Part shown: positions 1 through 8,291 of the stretch, piece after piece
How the letters are laid out: the number at the start of each line of letters is the position of its first letter
Numbering within the stretch: the stretch's first letter is position 1
Program-made: the position numbers and the translations under genes
Notes under the pieces: model-generated
The model's database searches: none
Seen by the model: the letters and a program-made list of their open reading frames with translations, nothing else
What the model was told of the DNA's origin: nothing
Source: Desulfobacterales bacterium RIFOXYA12_FULL_46_15
GTDB lineage: Bacteria > Desulfobacterota > Desulfobacteria > Desulfobacterales > Desulfobacteraceae
Assembly: GCA_001799395.1 (NCBI GenBank)
Contig: MGTJ01000018.1
Coordinates: forward strand, 1 to 64,000
Reading direction: 5' to 3'
DNA length: 64,000 bases

Positions 1-56
1 TATCCCTTCATCCAGTAGGGGCTGTAGAATATTTGATCTGAAAATGTCCGCTTCCA

Positions 57-215
57 TCATTTGCGGGTCGGCGCCGGAATAGGTTTTTGCGAAAAGCGGT
101 TATCACGCAACAATTCATATGGTGTACATCCTTTTTCCGCTCGATTATCCTTATGACGCAAAAGGCGAACATCTTTCAAATCAAAGTTATTCGCTTGTAA
201 GATCGTATTAAGCAT
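57..215 (-). pseudogene. Remnant of a GIY-YIG nuclease family gene (N-terminal fragment)
   Basis: The ORF (up to 263 in the track) contains a stretch DVRLLRHKDNRAEKG followed by TPYELLRDNR. I recognise this as the conserved N-terminal segment of a family of GIY-YIG nuclease proteins of roughly 250-300 aa. After RDNR the frame runs into unrelated residues and stops, so the nuclease domain itself is absent. The homologous part starts at an internal ATG (215), which I take as the original start. It is a truncated or rearranged gene lying just past an attC-like repeat. Family recognition is from memory of the motif, not from a search. Confidence 0.5.
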
Positions 216-268
216 TATGAGTATATTATTTCCCCTGTAAAATTGTAGAATCAAATAAAGCACAAGTC

Positions 269-397
269 ACCCAACGCGCCCTTCACCCGGCGGGCGGCGA
301 ATAAGGAAAACGGTTGATAAAATGAAAGAGGTTGAATGAAGACAACCTCTAATCAAGGCGCGCTGTAGCCCGATCGGGTGAAGGGGGCTTGTTAAAA
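269..397 (-). repeat. attC-like integron recombination site (inverted repeat)
   Basis: Two arms can be read: ACCCAAC then GCGCCCTTCACCC on the plus strand (269-288), and GGGTGAAGGGGGCTT then GTTAAAA (376-397). The second arm is the imperfect reverse complement of the first. The outer 7-mers fit the RYYYAAC/GTTRRRY core boxes: ACCCAAC fits fully, GTTAAAA in six of seven positions. The ~129-bp length is within the usual attC range. It lies directly 3' of the minus-strand HEPN gene, where a cassette's attC belongs. No integron integrase is visible in the window. Confidence 0.5.
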
Positions 398-1282
398 TGA
401 TTCATTATTTTCATAATTTGAGTCAATATGCTTTGCAAATAATAATACCTCATTAATAAGTTTTTCCACTTCTGATTTATCTATTATTATTTGATCTCCT
501 TGAGTTGTTTTACCGCCTCTATGAACTAAATCATGTCTTTTGTGTGCAGACTTTATTAATGTTCCAATATCTTTCGGAAACTCAATGCTTAATGTGATCC
601 TAAACATAGGTTTAAGTTTAGGAAGATTATGCCATAGTAGATTAACAAGGTACTCTTTAACGTGACTTTTTAAGGATTCTTTCTTAATGAAAATTTCTGA
701 TAGAGAATATTTTTCATTTTTAAAATCAGGATTCGACTCAACAAATTTTCTTAAGTTAATTTCACTTTGATCGATTCTTCCGATAAAAAATTCGGACAAA
801 TATGCTTCAAGCGTTGTTATCACATTGACATAAATCATCTGTAAATAAGTCTGTTGGAGTGTTCCATCAATTTCGATAGCAATAAGCTTAGTCAATTTTT
901 CAAGGGAATTTTCAAGTTTGATTAGGGCATTTTGTGCTGTATCTACAAAGTCGAAGAAATATTCATCAATATCTTCCATTTTTTGAATTCCAGACCAATC
1001 AAAACATTCTCCAGAAAGCTCACCCGCAAGCTCTTTAATTATATCTTCTTTAACAGCCTCATCAAATTCAGAGATAAGTTCTTCTTCAGCAGAATAAGGC
1101 CCACCAAAAACGAATATATATCCACCTTCACGACTATTGTATGGACACATATGGACAGGGTCTTGATAATTTTGATAAAACCATGTCCTCATAATTTCCT
1201 TTTGAAGTTTACAAGACTTATATTTTAATGATTCACGAGATATTCCTTTATAAATCTCCGGAAGATCATATCGTTTTGTCAT
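392..1282 (-). CDS. HEPN-domain protein, probable integron cassette gene
   Basis: A 296-aa soluble protein. Near the C-terminus it carries RHDLVH (R249 to H254), the Rx4-6H signature of HEPN domains, many of which are metal-independent RNases in toxin-antitoxin and anti-phage systems. The N-terminal part has a GGYIFVFGGPYSAEEEL stretch I cannot assign. ATG at 1282 follows an AAAGGG ribosome site. The gene stands alone between two integron-like sites, with TTTTAAC at its 3' side and the complementary GTTAAAA at its 5' side, as in a mobile gene cassette. Codon use is AT-richer than in the polysaccharide genes. The HEPN call rests on the motif and its position; RNase activity is inferred. Confidence 0.6.
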   Translation of the reverse strand: MTKRYDLPEIYKGISRESLKYKSCKLQKEIMRTWFYQNYQDPVHMCPYNSREGGYIFVFGGPYSAEEELISEFDEAVKEDIIKELAGELSGECFDWSGIQKMEDIDEYFFDFVDTAQNALIKLENSLEKLTKLIAIEIDGTLQQTYLQMIYVNVITTLEAYLSEFFIGRIDQSEINLRKFVESNPDFKNEKYSLSEIFIKKESLKSHVKEYLVNLLWHNLPKLKPMFRITLSIEFPKDIGTLIKSAHKRHDLVHRGGKTTQGDQIIIDKSEVEKLINEVLLFAKHIDSNYENNESF

Positions 1283-1295
1283 AGATACCCTTTTA

Positions 1296-1338
1296 TTTTA
1301 ACAACAAGCCGCTCGTCGGCTTGTGCGTCTGGTTGGAA
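1296..1338 (-). repeat. Short attC-like or terminator hairpin
   Basis: A perfect 8-bp stem (ACAAGCCG, loop CTCGT, CGGCTTGT; 1304-1324) is bounded by TTTTAAC (1296-1302) and GTTGGAA (1332-1338), both close to integron core boxes. At 43 bp it is shorter than a normal attC, so it may be a degenerate attC or simply the terminator of the operon at 1369-3363. The TTTTAAC box is identical to the core at the other end of the HEPN gene. Confidence 0.35.
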
Positions 1339-1368
1339 TCAAATCAAGCAAGTCACTAAATCAACACG

Positions 1369-1656
1369 TCATTGACAGCACATAACAATTATAAGAAGCC
1401 TATCGGTATCGAGTGGGAATATTTCTGATAAGATCTCAGCCTTAACTTCCTTTCGCCATACACTAAGATCGTTGCCTTGCAGTCTTATAATTCGGTTCAC
1501 AAGCGTATCCATATTGTCAGAAAAACTCCCGAACTGACTTTCAAAAACATAATAATAGCCGAAAGACTTATTCTTGACACCTTTCTTAATAACCATTGAA
1601 TAAGCTAAAGATTTGACAAGATCTTCCTCCTCTTTAATCTTATCTTTCAGGCTCAT
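1369..1656 (-). CDS. Small protein of unknown function, third gene of HExxH operon
   Basis: A 95-aa protein read from the internal ATG at 1656, not from the longer ORF start at 1761. A GGAGGT ribosome site lies seven bases before the internal ATG, and the longer form would lie inside the upstream gene. It overlaps the preceding gene by 17 bp, so the two are translationally coupled. The sequence is charged at the N-terminus (MSLKDKIKEEEDLVK), then mixed, and ends IIVMCCQ. I see no known domain. Its only functional hint is the operon with the HExxH protein and the EACC1-like protein. Confidence 0.6.
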   Translation of the reverse strand: MSLKDKIKEEEDLVKSLAYSMVIKKGVKNKSFGYYYVFESQFGSFSDNMDTLVNRIIRLQGNDLSVWRKEVKAEILSEIFPLDTDRLLIIVMCCQ

Positions 1657-1996
1657 TGCGTTTGACCTCCGTAAGCAGCTTTTCTTTGACTTCAATAATT
1701 TTGTCGATGCCATGCCCCGAAATAGTAATAATTTCCTTGTCGCCTTCTCTTCTGATTTCACATTTAATTCGTTTCTTTACTAACCAATCATAAATGAATG
1801 GTATCACCAAAGCTAAAGCCGCTTTGCTTCCCTCGATTAATAACTCGGCGGGAAAATCAGCAAAGCCTGTATGGCTGCCAGGATGATCAGTCATGTTCAA
1901 ATCAAGGTTGTCTTTTTCTTTCTTCTCCAAAATACTTTGCAACAACGATTTCACTGCCCAATCTGGGACTCCAGCAAGTGATATGAAATATTTCAT
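1640..1996 (-). CDS. Small EACC1-like protein, second gene of HExxH operon
   Basis: A 118-aa protein with a central hydrophobic helix (ALALVIPFIYDWLV, about residues 60-73) followed by short beta-strand-like segments (IKCEIRREGDKEIITISG). This layout resembles the effector-associated constant component EACC1 of prokaryotic conflict systems; the resemblance is by shape and is weak. The start ATG (1996) has GGAGG five bases upstream and overlaps the previous gene's stop in an ATGA junction (1993-1996). If EACC1-like, it would bridge a sensor or effector with its partner. A plain hypothetical protein is the safe reading. Confidence 0.45.
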   Translation of the reverse strand: MKYFISLAGVPDWAVKSLLQSILEKKEKDNLDLNMTDHPGSHTGFADFPAELLIEGSKAALALVIPFIYDWLVKKRIKCEIRREGDKEIITISGHGIDKIIEVKEKLLTEVKRNEPER

Positions 1997-3363
1997 ATTG
2001 CCTCCATACTGTTGATTTCAATACCAAAGATGTGATTAAAAAAATCAGCAAAAGTATCCTTGTCGTTAAACGGCAATTTTGGTCTTAATCCGGTAATCCA
2101 GAACTCGGCGGCCAAGCATTTATAATAGCGACCGATCAATGAGCCTATCATCTGTGACGGGACACCATGCTTAGAATAACCATCGGAGTAAAAAACAAAG
2201 GGTATTTTTAATTCATCGATAAGGGGTGCTCTCGGAAATGCAAATGATGACGGATCATTTCTTCTCAAGCTGGCAGCTAACAGTTGTAAGTCCAGTATGC
2301 CACGGTTTTCAAAAGGTACATCGGTATTAGATAATCTTGGAGTATGCATGGCAATCCATTCCGGTTGAGGCCATCCCAAGTCTACGCATATGGCGTCTAC
2401 ATTTTCTCTATAACATAATTGTAGATCCGCAGTATTTATAGTAAGTCCCAGCCGCTGAAATGCCTCTGCTGCTCGAAACAATCTAATACTGGGGAGCAAA
2501 TCAAAGGGCGAAGGATTTGTAATAAGACAATTAAACTTTCCTAACGGTGTCATTAAGGATAGATCAGACAGAATGCGAAACGCATGCGCTCGTTCGATTA
2601 GAACGTCTGGAAGGTACCCTTCTATAGCACGGTAAGGCTCCGAGTAGAAGCTATCAAGTACAGAATAAAGTCTTGCATCGTGTTCCTCATTGCCTTCAGA
2701 ATTTAGAAGACCTTTTTTGACATCATCCGGCAATATCTTAAACGCTTCACTTGCTTCCTCTATTCGACCCATCAGTGATAGCTGATAAAATATAGCAGCA
2801 CATTCCATAATTGATTTGCTCCCAAACAAGCTACTTAGATGACCTCCCGTCTTAATATTGTCTCGCATCTCATCGATTTGAGGTTCTTCAAAGTGTTCAC
2901 TAGGCAAATGTTTTAGATCGACATACCAAGTTGGCAAAATATGTTCTGATTGAATTTTAAGGATCTTACGATAAAGAAACTGAAACATGGCTATCTCTTC
3001 CAGAGGGCCGCCTAACAGAAGAATATCTTTTATCCTTTGGCACATAGTGTTGATATATAGCGCACTACGGATGAGCAACCTGTTATGATCCCTTTCAGTT
3101 TGCATCCAGGTTAGCAGTGGTAATTTAGGGTTTCTTGATTCCTTAAGTAGTGCTCTCACATTTCCAATAATTGCGTCAGCCCACATATCTTCCAAATCTG
3201 AAAGAAATTGGCCACAGCTGGTTCCTATATATTGAAGGTAATGACACTGTTCATGCCCAAAAGCACTAAGATAGGGCAAATATTGAGGATCACTTTGGTT
3301 GCTTGGACAATTAAATATAGCCATTAGCCCCGATGGAATAAAATGACCTTTTGGTTCCAGCAT
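1993..3363 (-). CDS. HExxH-motif protein of unknown function, first gene of a three-gene operon
   Basis: A 456-aa protein with HEQCH at residues 37-41, matching the HExxH zinc-protease signature, followed by YLQ as in several uncharacterised HExxH families. There is no signal peptide or membrane segment, so a cytosolic protein is expected. The rest is helical with no domain I can name. The start at 3363 has an AGAGGAA ribosome site. It is followed at 4-bp overlap by the EACC1-like gene. A protease effector or processing enzyme of a conflict system is a reasonable hypothesis, but the catalytic residues beyond HExxH cannot be identified by eye. Confidence 0.5.
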   Translation of the reverse strand: MLEPKGHFIPSGLMAIFNCPSNQSDPQYLPYLSAFGHEQCHYLQYIGTSCGQFLSDLEDMWADAIIGNVRALLKESRNPKLPLLTWMQTERDHNRLLIRSALYINTMCQRIKDILLLGGPLEEIAMFQFLYRKILKIQSEHILPTWYVDLKHLPSEHFEEPQIDEMRDNIKTGGHLSSLFGSKSIMECAAIFYQLSLMGRIEEASEAFKILPDDVKKGLLNSEGNEEHDARLYSVLDSFYSEPYRAIEGYLPDVLIERAHAFRILSDLSLMTPLGKFNCLITNPSPFDLLPSIRLFRAAEAFQRLGLTINTADLQLCYRENVDAICVDLGWPQPEWIAMHTPRLSNTDVPFENRGILDLQLLAASLRRNDPSSFAFPRAPLIDELKIPFVFYSDGYSKHGVPSQMIGSLIGRYYKCLAAEFWITGLRPKLPFNDKDTFADFFNHIFGIEINSMEAI

Positions 3364-3575
3364 TATTGTATTCCTCTTTTATAGAAGCCTGCTTATTTAT
3401 CGAGATGGTGACTACATCTCTTCAGCCAATGTGCTAACAATCAATTGTACTGATCTGCATATCATGTCATTTCAAATGATACCCGACCGGAAACAATTGT
3501 AATCCCTTTCAGAAAATCAGTATCAGGATATGAAATCAGTGTAAAGAAAATATTGGGCAGGCTGATCCGAACCTG

Positions 3576-4898
3576 CTAACCTGACGAGGCGCCTGCACCG
3601 GGTTTTAAATTCATATTTTTAAGGCCGATGAGCGCATTTATGATGTTCTGCCAGAAGGGCGCTCCAAATGAAACAAGGAAGATGGTCAAGGTCAGGCCGA
3701 CAAGTTTTTTTATCACAAGAATCAGGGAATCGGAACGTTCTGCCTGCCGGATGGTGTTGAAATCATTTCTCCATCCAAGGGGCAGGCCTGTGGAATTCAG
3801 CCCCTCCATTTGAAAATTGATGGATTTTTTCTGCAATGCAATATACAGAGCGGTCAGTTTTCCATACTGGTCTTTTAAAAATTTTTGGCCGGTTTCAGCG
3901 GTAAGCCCGAACCCTTGAGTGTCCTTCAGAACAGCTTCAGCCTTGTCTTTATCGGCAATGTCGCTCAGCAAGGCAAATTCTTCGGCCAGTTGTTTTGACA
4001 GGGCCAGAATGCCTTCCCGGGCCTTGTCCGGTTCATCTGCCTGGATGGCCCTGTCAATAGCGTTCAAATCATCTGCCCTTAGGTCGTTTATTTTGGCAAC
4101 GGCATTGGCTGCATTGGCTACCATCAATTCCTGGGCCTTGGAATTGATGGAAAAATACTGGTAAATGCTGAAAGTATCCGCATTGAGTATGACCACTGAA
4201 CAGATACTGATGATCAGGGTCCATTTGAGCATGTTTTTTTTGTATTCGCCTTCTATCTGGACCAGCCAGGCATCAGCCTTGCTTTCAATCTGTACCCGGT
4301 AGGCAGATATCCGGGCCTCGAGTTCCCGGACGGCAGCATGGAATTCTTTGCAGACGTCCTTTATATCCTCAGGACGTCTGCTTTCAACATCATCAAATAC
4401 AGCCGAAAGCACTGCCAGTTTTTCAAGCAGTTCATGGATGACATCCTTATTGTTTTTATTGTACAGGTCCAACATGGAATCGATTTTCATGGCCGTGATC
4501 TTGCAGATCTGTTCCCCTAAGCGTTCTATTTTCAACAGGGCGGGGGCGGGTTTGTTGTCATCCAGCCCGGTCAGATCCGTTCCCATGATCTCCCTGAGTT
4601 TCTTTTTTGTGTCCTTTAGCAGCCCGTCGGCTTTGATAATGACCTTTTTGATCCGTTTGAGCCGCTCTTCAAATTCACCGACAAAGGAACCTGATTTGAC
4701 TCGCTTCCAGAACGGGGTTTCCGGCTGAAGGTCCTTCATCTGAAAATCGGTTTTGTACAGGTCTAAAAAAAATCTCTCCCATACCCCGGTTTTGAGTTTG
4801 AACAGATTTTTCAAGGCTTCCTGGACCGATTGGATCAGCATGGAAAAAACGATCAGAAACCCGATAAACGCAATCAAGGATGAAAGGGTGTCATTCAT
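3576..4898 (-). CDS. Membrane protein with long coiled coil, unknown function
   Basis: A 440-aa protein with a membrane segment near residues 8-25, another near 225-245 (WTLIISICSVVILNA) and a last one near 395-420 (LTLTIFLVSFGAPFWQNIIN). Long charged helical regions lie between them. The GAPFW stretch after the last membrane helix recurs in a family of uncharacterised bacterial membrane proteins. The start at 4898 has GGAGG eight bases upstream. It lies 20 bp downstream of the deleted patatin gene, so the two were probably an operon, perhaps a membrane-anchored partner of the phospholipase. No function is established. Confidence 0.6.
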   Translation of the reverse strand: MNDTLSSLIAFIGFLIVFSMLIQSVQEALKNLFKLKTGVWERFFLDLYKTDFQMKDLQPETPFWKRVKSGSFVGEFEERLKRIKKVIIKADGLLKDTKKKLREIMGTDLTGLDDNKPAPALLKIERLGEQICKITAMKIDSMLDLYNKNNKDVIHELLEKLAVLSAVFDDVESRRPEDIKDVCKEFHAAVRELEARISAYRVQIESKADAWLVQIEGEYKKNMLKWTLIISICSVVILNADTFSIYQYFSINSKAQELMVANAANAVAKINDLRADDLNAIDRAIQADEPDKAREGILALSKQLAEEFALLSDIADKDKAEAVLKDTQGFGLTAETGQKFLKDQYGKLTALYIALQKKSINFQMEGLNSTGLPLGWRNDFNTIRQAERSDSLILVIKKLVGLTLTIFLVSFGAPFWQNIINALIGLKNMNLKPGAGASSG

Positions 4899-4918
4899 GG
4901 TATATGCCTCCGTCTTTA

Positions 4919-5434
4919 TTAGGTTGAAGAAGGGTGATTGACATCCGGGTCATGGCTGGTGTCGTTCCACCATGTTAGATACCTCACGGTTGCATCGCTC
5001 CCGGATTTGATCAGATCGTTTTTCCTGTCATCGGCCATGTCAAATTCCGTTGTTCTGACCCCAAGCGTATCTACATAGATGGTCCTGTGCCAGTCATCGC
5101 TGTGAAGATGCTGATTGTTCTGGGCATCCAGGATGGTTTCGATCAACTGGAGGGTATAGTTCAGGAAATTGTCAATTTTTATGTGCTGAGGCTCCTGGCC
5201 GTCACGGAATATGGCGATTTCCCTTGCGGAATCCAGCCGGAATCCAAGGGTTTCCTTGTTATAGATATAGGGGCTGCTCTGGGGAGAGGCTGCGATAAAG
5301 GAGTCGTTCTGTTTTTTATAATGCTCCGGGATGCGCTTAAGGCTTTGATCTTCCAGGATTTTCATGACGCCGACATAGGCGATCCCTTTGACTCCGCCAC
5401 CTTCAAAAACCAGATTTCTAAACGGATAGTTCAT
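4919..5434 (-). pseudogene. Patatin-like phospholipase with internal deletion of the catalytic core
   Basis: The N-terminus LVFEGGGVKGIAYVG is the patatin oxyanion-hole motif (GGGxKG). The C-terminal half (HLHSDDWHRTIYVDTLGV, then TTEFDM) matches the end of the same phospholipase family. At about residue 35 the sequence jumps from one end to the other without the GxSxG serine elbow and without the catalytic Asp (DGG/DGA) region. The ORF stays open, so it is an in-frame deletion of perhaps 150-200 residues that leaves 171 aa. The start has a near-perfect AAGGAGGG ribosome site. The product cannot be a working patatin lipase. Confidence 0.7.
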
Positions 5435-5736
5435 TTTCCCTCCTTTTTTATCATCATGGTTTGTGGTGCTGAGTCCCTTTGGTGTTCAACGGCAGGTCCG
5501 GCAAAAGATCAGAAAAATGAGACCGTTAAGATGAGTTATATAAAAGGAAATTTAAAAAATCAATGCTGAAAATCTGAAAAACCTTATTATTAAACAGTTT
5601 GGTTGATTTTTGGGTTGACAAAAAAACATTCTTGATGAAGAATGACAAACTCAGGTATCATAAAAAAATACCATTAGCTTAAACCTCATTGGGTAAGCCC
5701 CCGGCTTTGCCGGAGGTCATTGACCCGGGGAATACC
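5435..5736. other. Intergenic region between divergent units; structured leader
   Basis: This 302-bp gap separates the minus-strand patatin unit from the plus-strand polysaccharide operon. It holds a candidate sigma-70 promoter (see separate entry). Just before the first gene it holds a GC-rich block with two small hairpins: CCGGC-TTT-GCCGG (around 5701-5713) and GGTCA-T-TGACC (around 5716-5726). I see no sigma-54 -24/-12 motif. The 160-aa plus-strand ORF covering part of it is the shadow of the patatin gene. Confidence 0.5.
5615..5661 (+). promoter_or_regulatory. Candidate promoter(s) of the exopolysaccharide operon
   Basis: A consensus -35 TTGACA (5615-5620) is followed after 17 bp by AAGAAT (5638-5643, four of six matches to TATAAT). 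An alternative overlapping pair is TTGATG (5632-5637), 18 bp, TATCAT (5656-5661). Either would start transcription about 70-115 bp before the first gene of the long operon. The assignment is by consensus only. Confidence 0.4.
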
Positions 5737-7389
5737 ATGGCCGATCAGTTTCAATCTCAACTGCCGATTAAGCCTGATCAGATCCTGGAAATTATTATCA
5801 GGAGAAGATGGTTTATTCTTATACCATTTTGTATCACGATAACCTTAGGGCTTTTTTATACCCTGACTGCCGGTAAAACCTATGAAGCATCTACACTGAT
5901 TCTTGTACAACCCCAGAAGGTGCCGACCAATTATGTCAGGTCTGTTGTTACCTCTACGATTAATGAAAGAATCAATACAATTTCCCAGCAAATCTTAAGC
6001 CGGAGTAATCTGGAGAAAATTATAGACCAGTTCGGCCTGTTTGAGAAAGCACAGGGCATGTATCTTGAAGAAAAAGTGGCAGTATTGAGAAAACGGGTTC
6101 AGGTCAAGATTGAAAGAACAAGATCGGATGCAGAAGCTTTTTCCATAATTTTTCAGGGTGACGAGCCGCAAACCGTCATGAGAGTAGCCAATACCCTTGC
6201 CAGTTTTTTCATGGATGAAAATTTAAAGGTCAGGGAAGCCCAGGCAGTTGGAACTAGTGAGTTTTTAGACTCTGAACTGGAAAAAACCCGGAAAAACCTT
6301 GAAGAACGGGAGAGACAGCTCGCGGAATATAGATCACACCACATGGGTGGACTTCCTGATGAACTTGAAACCAATCTAAGGACCCTTGACAGACTTCAGC
6401 AACAGATCACCATAAGAAATGATGCATTAACACAAGCCAGGAATTCATTAAATATGCTTCAAACCCAGATTGCCCAGTCCAATGAAATGTCATCACAAAC
6501 CATGAATGATTCATTTTCTTCAACGGATTTTGGAGATGATTTTCTTAAGGCATCAGGGGATGAAGAAAGACTTGCTGCAGCACAAAAAGAATATGACCTT
6601 CTTTTATTAAAATACACGGAAAAACATCCGGATGCCCGCAGGCTCAAAAAAACAATTGATAAACTTGAAAAAAACATTGAAGAGAACAAAAAGAAAGCAG
6701 CAGAAACCGATCCTGAATCCGGTGGTAAAGCTAAATCAGGTTCTGATGATTTAACAAGCTCTATGCCTGATTATGCCGGCATGCAACAGCGAGCTCAAGT
6801 CAAACAAATCAAAAATGAAATCCAGAAAATAGAATCCGACATTGCAAATCTGGAACAGCAAATGAAACAATATCAGGCAAGAGTGGAGGATACACCCAAA
6901 CGCGAACTGGAACTTCAATCCTTACAAAGAGATTATTTAAATATTCAAACTGTGTTTAATTCCCTTCTGGACAGAAAACTTGAAGCAGAACTTTCCGTTA
7001 ATATGGAGAAAAAACAGAAAGGTGAGCAGTTCAGGATACTGGATCATGCAAGGCTGCCTGAAAAACCCATATCTCCCAATGTAAAACTGTTGTTTTTGCT
7101 TTCCATAGCTTCCGGTCTTGGTATCGGTGCCGGTGTCATCTTCCTGTTAGAGGTCTTTGATTCCTCTATCAGAAGAGAAGAGCAAATTGAAAAGGAACTT
7201 GATCTGAAGATTCTTGCTGCTATCCCGCCGATGAAATTGCCAAAGGACGAGGTTAAAAATAAAATCGAACTTATTATCTTTGCATGTTTCAGTGCCTATG
7301 CAATCATTTTTCTTACTTTCTTTGCAATTTTGAATTACAAGGGTCTTGATCGGACAATCAATTTTATTAAATCAATTGTAAGTATTTAA
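5737..7389 (+). CDS. Polysaccharide chain-length determinant (Wzz/GumC type), XrtA-associated
   Basis: This inner-membrane co-polymerase sets exopolysaccharide chain length and couples to the tyrosine kinase downstream. It has a Wzz N-terminal domain with a membrane helix (WFILIPFCITITLGLFYTL), a long periplasmic coiled coil (about residues 170-430) and a second helix after the proline motif PEKPISPN. An additional C-terminal membrane helix (IIFACFSAYAIIFLTFFAIL) is present. I chose ATG 5737 over the TTG at 5689 in the track because GGGGAA precedes it and the extra 16 residues are GC-hairpin sequence. It matches the XrtA-system chain-length family in context and length (550 aa). The bacterial tyrosine-kinase domain is not fused but encoded next. 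Confidence 0.85.
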   Translation: MADQFQSQLPIKPDQILEIIIRRRWFILIPFCITITLGLFYTLTAGKTYEASTLILVQPQKVPTNYVRSVVTSTINERINTISQQILSRSNLEKIIDQFGLFEKAQGMYLEEKVAVLRKRVQVKIERTRSDAEAFSIIFQGDEPQTVMRVANTLASFFMDENLKVREAQAVGTSEFLDSELEKTRKNLEERERQLAEYRSHHMGGLPDELETNLRTLDRLQQQITIRNDALTQARNSLNMLQTQIAQSNEMSSQTMNDSFSSTDFGDDFLKASGDEERLAAAQKEYDLLLLKYTEKHPDARRLKKTIDKLEKNIEENKKKAAETDPESGGKAKSGSDDLTSSMPDYAGMQQRAQVKQIKNEIQKIESDIANLEQQMKQYQARVEDTPKRELELQSLQRDYLNIQTVFNSLLDRKLEAELSVNMEKKQKGEQFRILDHARLPEKPISPNVKLLFLLSIASGLGIGAGVIFLLEVFDSSIRREEQIEKELDLKILAAIPPMKLPKDEVKNKIELIIFACFSAYAIIFLTFFAILNYKGLDRTINFIKSIVSI

Positions 7390-7405
7390 TCCGGGGGCAA
7401 TAAAA

Positions 7406-8278
7406 TTGGGTAAGATGTTTGAAGCACTGGAAAAATCGAAAAATGTGATTGCAGATAATGTCGGACAGACAAAAAGATCCCTTTCCGGTGATGATCAAAT
7501 ACAAAGGAGTTTTTCCGAACCATCAGTGATAACTAGTGATAAAGAAAAAAAAAAATCAATATCGGAAATTGATCCGAATCTTCCCCAAAACCTGGATTCA
7601 TCTCTTGTCACTCTCTTAAGACCGGATTCCATAGAAGCCGAACAATTCAGGCTGTTAAAGAATAATATCCTTTTTCCTGAAAAAGGGACACCTCCTCGAA
7701 GCATCATGATTACGAGTGCTTCACCAGGGGAAGGGAAATCCTTTGTCGCTTCTAATCTTGCAGTCAGTATAGCTCAGAACATAGACGAACATGTCCTTTT
7801 AATGGATTGTGACCTTCGTTCCCCTAAAATTCATTCCATTTTTAAATTGCCTCAAGGGCCGGGGTTAAGTGAATATTTATCCAAAGCAAAGCCGTTATCA
7901 TCATTGCTTGTAAAATCTTTTATAAACAAACTCACCATTCTGACAGCAGGTGCCAACCCCAAAAACCCTTCAGAACTATTATCCTCCGAGCAGATGAGAA
8001 GGCTTATCTATGAAGTGAGATCAAGATACAGTGACCGGTATGTCATTATTGATACTCCGCCGCCTTATATCACTTCTGAGGCAAACGCCCTTGTCAGGCA
8101 GGTAGAAGGGGTTATCATGGTGATTCGTCATGGGAAAACCCGGAAAAAAGATGTCGAGGATGTTATCAATATTTACGGCAAAGACAAAATCATAGGTGTC
8201 GTTCAAAATTTTGCTGAAAAAAGAACCGGTTATGGATATGGGTATTATAAATACGGATATGGATACGGCAATGATTAA
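7406..8278 (+). CDS. XrtA-associated tyrosine autokinase (CpsD/CapB family)
   Basis: A cytoplasmic BY-kinase that works with the chain-length determinant to regulate polymer export. It shows Walker A ASPGEGKSF (about residue 105), Walker A' LMDCDLRSP, Walker B VIIDTPP and a tyrosine-rich tail (GYGYGYYKYGYGYGND) that would be autophosphorylated. The N-terminus MGKMFEALEKS is typical of this subfamily and supports the TTG start at 7406, which follows a GGGGG ribosome site. It lies 16 bp after the chain-length gene. The 290-aa length is as expected. Confidence 0.88.
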   Translation: MGKMFEALEKSKNVIADNVGQTKRSLSGDDQIQRSFSEPSVITSDKEKKKSISEIDPNLPQNLDSSLVTLLRPDSIEAEQFRLLKNNILFPEKGTPPRSIMITSASPGEGKSFVASNLAVSIAQNIDEHVLLMDCDLRSPKIHSIFKLPQGPGLSEYLSKAKPLSSLLVKSFINKLTILTAGANPKNPSELLSSEQMRRLIYEVRSRYSDRYVIIDTPPPYITSEANALVRQVEGVIMVIRHGKTRKKDVEDVINIYGKDKIIGVVQNFAEKRTGYGYGYYKYGYGYGND

Positions 8279-8291
8279 GGTCTCTTAAAAC

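Noticed and set aside
932-1228. 98-aa plus-strand ORF opposite the HEPN gene
   Set aside because: Antisense shadow with no ribosome site; the minus-strand frame has the HEPN motif and coherent composition.
3558-3577. GCAGG...CCTGC stem at the 3' end of the coiled-coil membrane protein gene as a terminator
   Set aside because: Only a 5-bp stem overlapping the stop codon region; too weak to call.
5087-5569. 160-aa plus-strand ORF opposite the patatin remnant
   Set aside because: Antisense shadow of a frame with clear patatin-family sequence.
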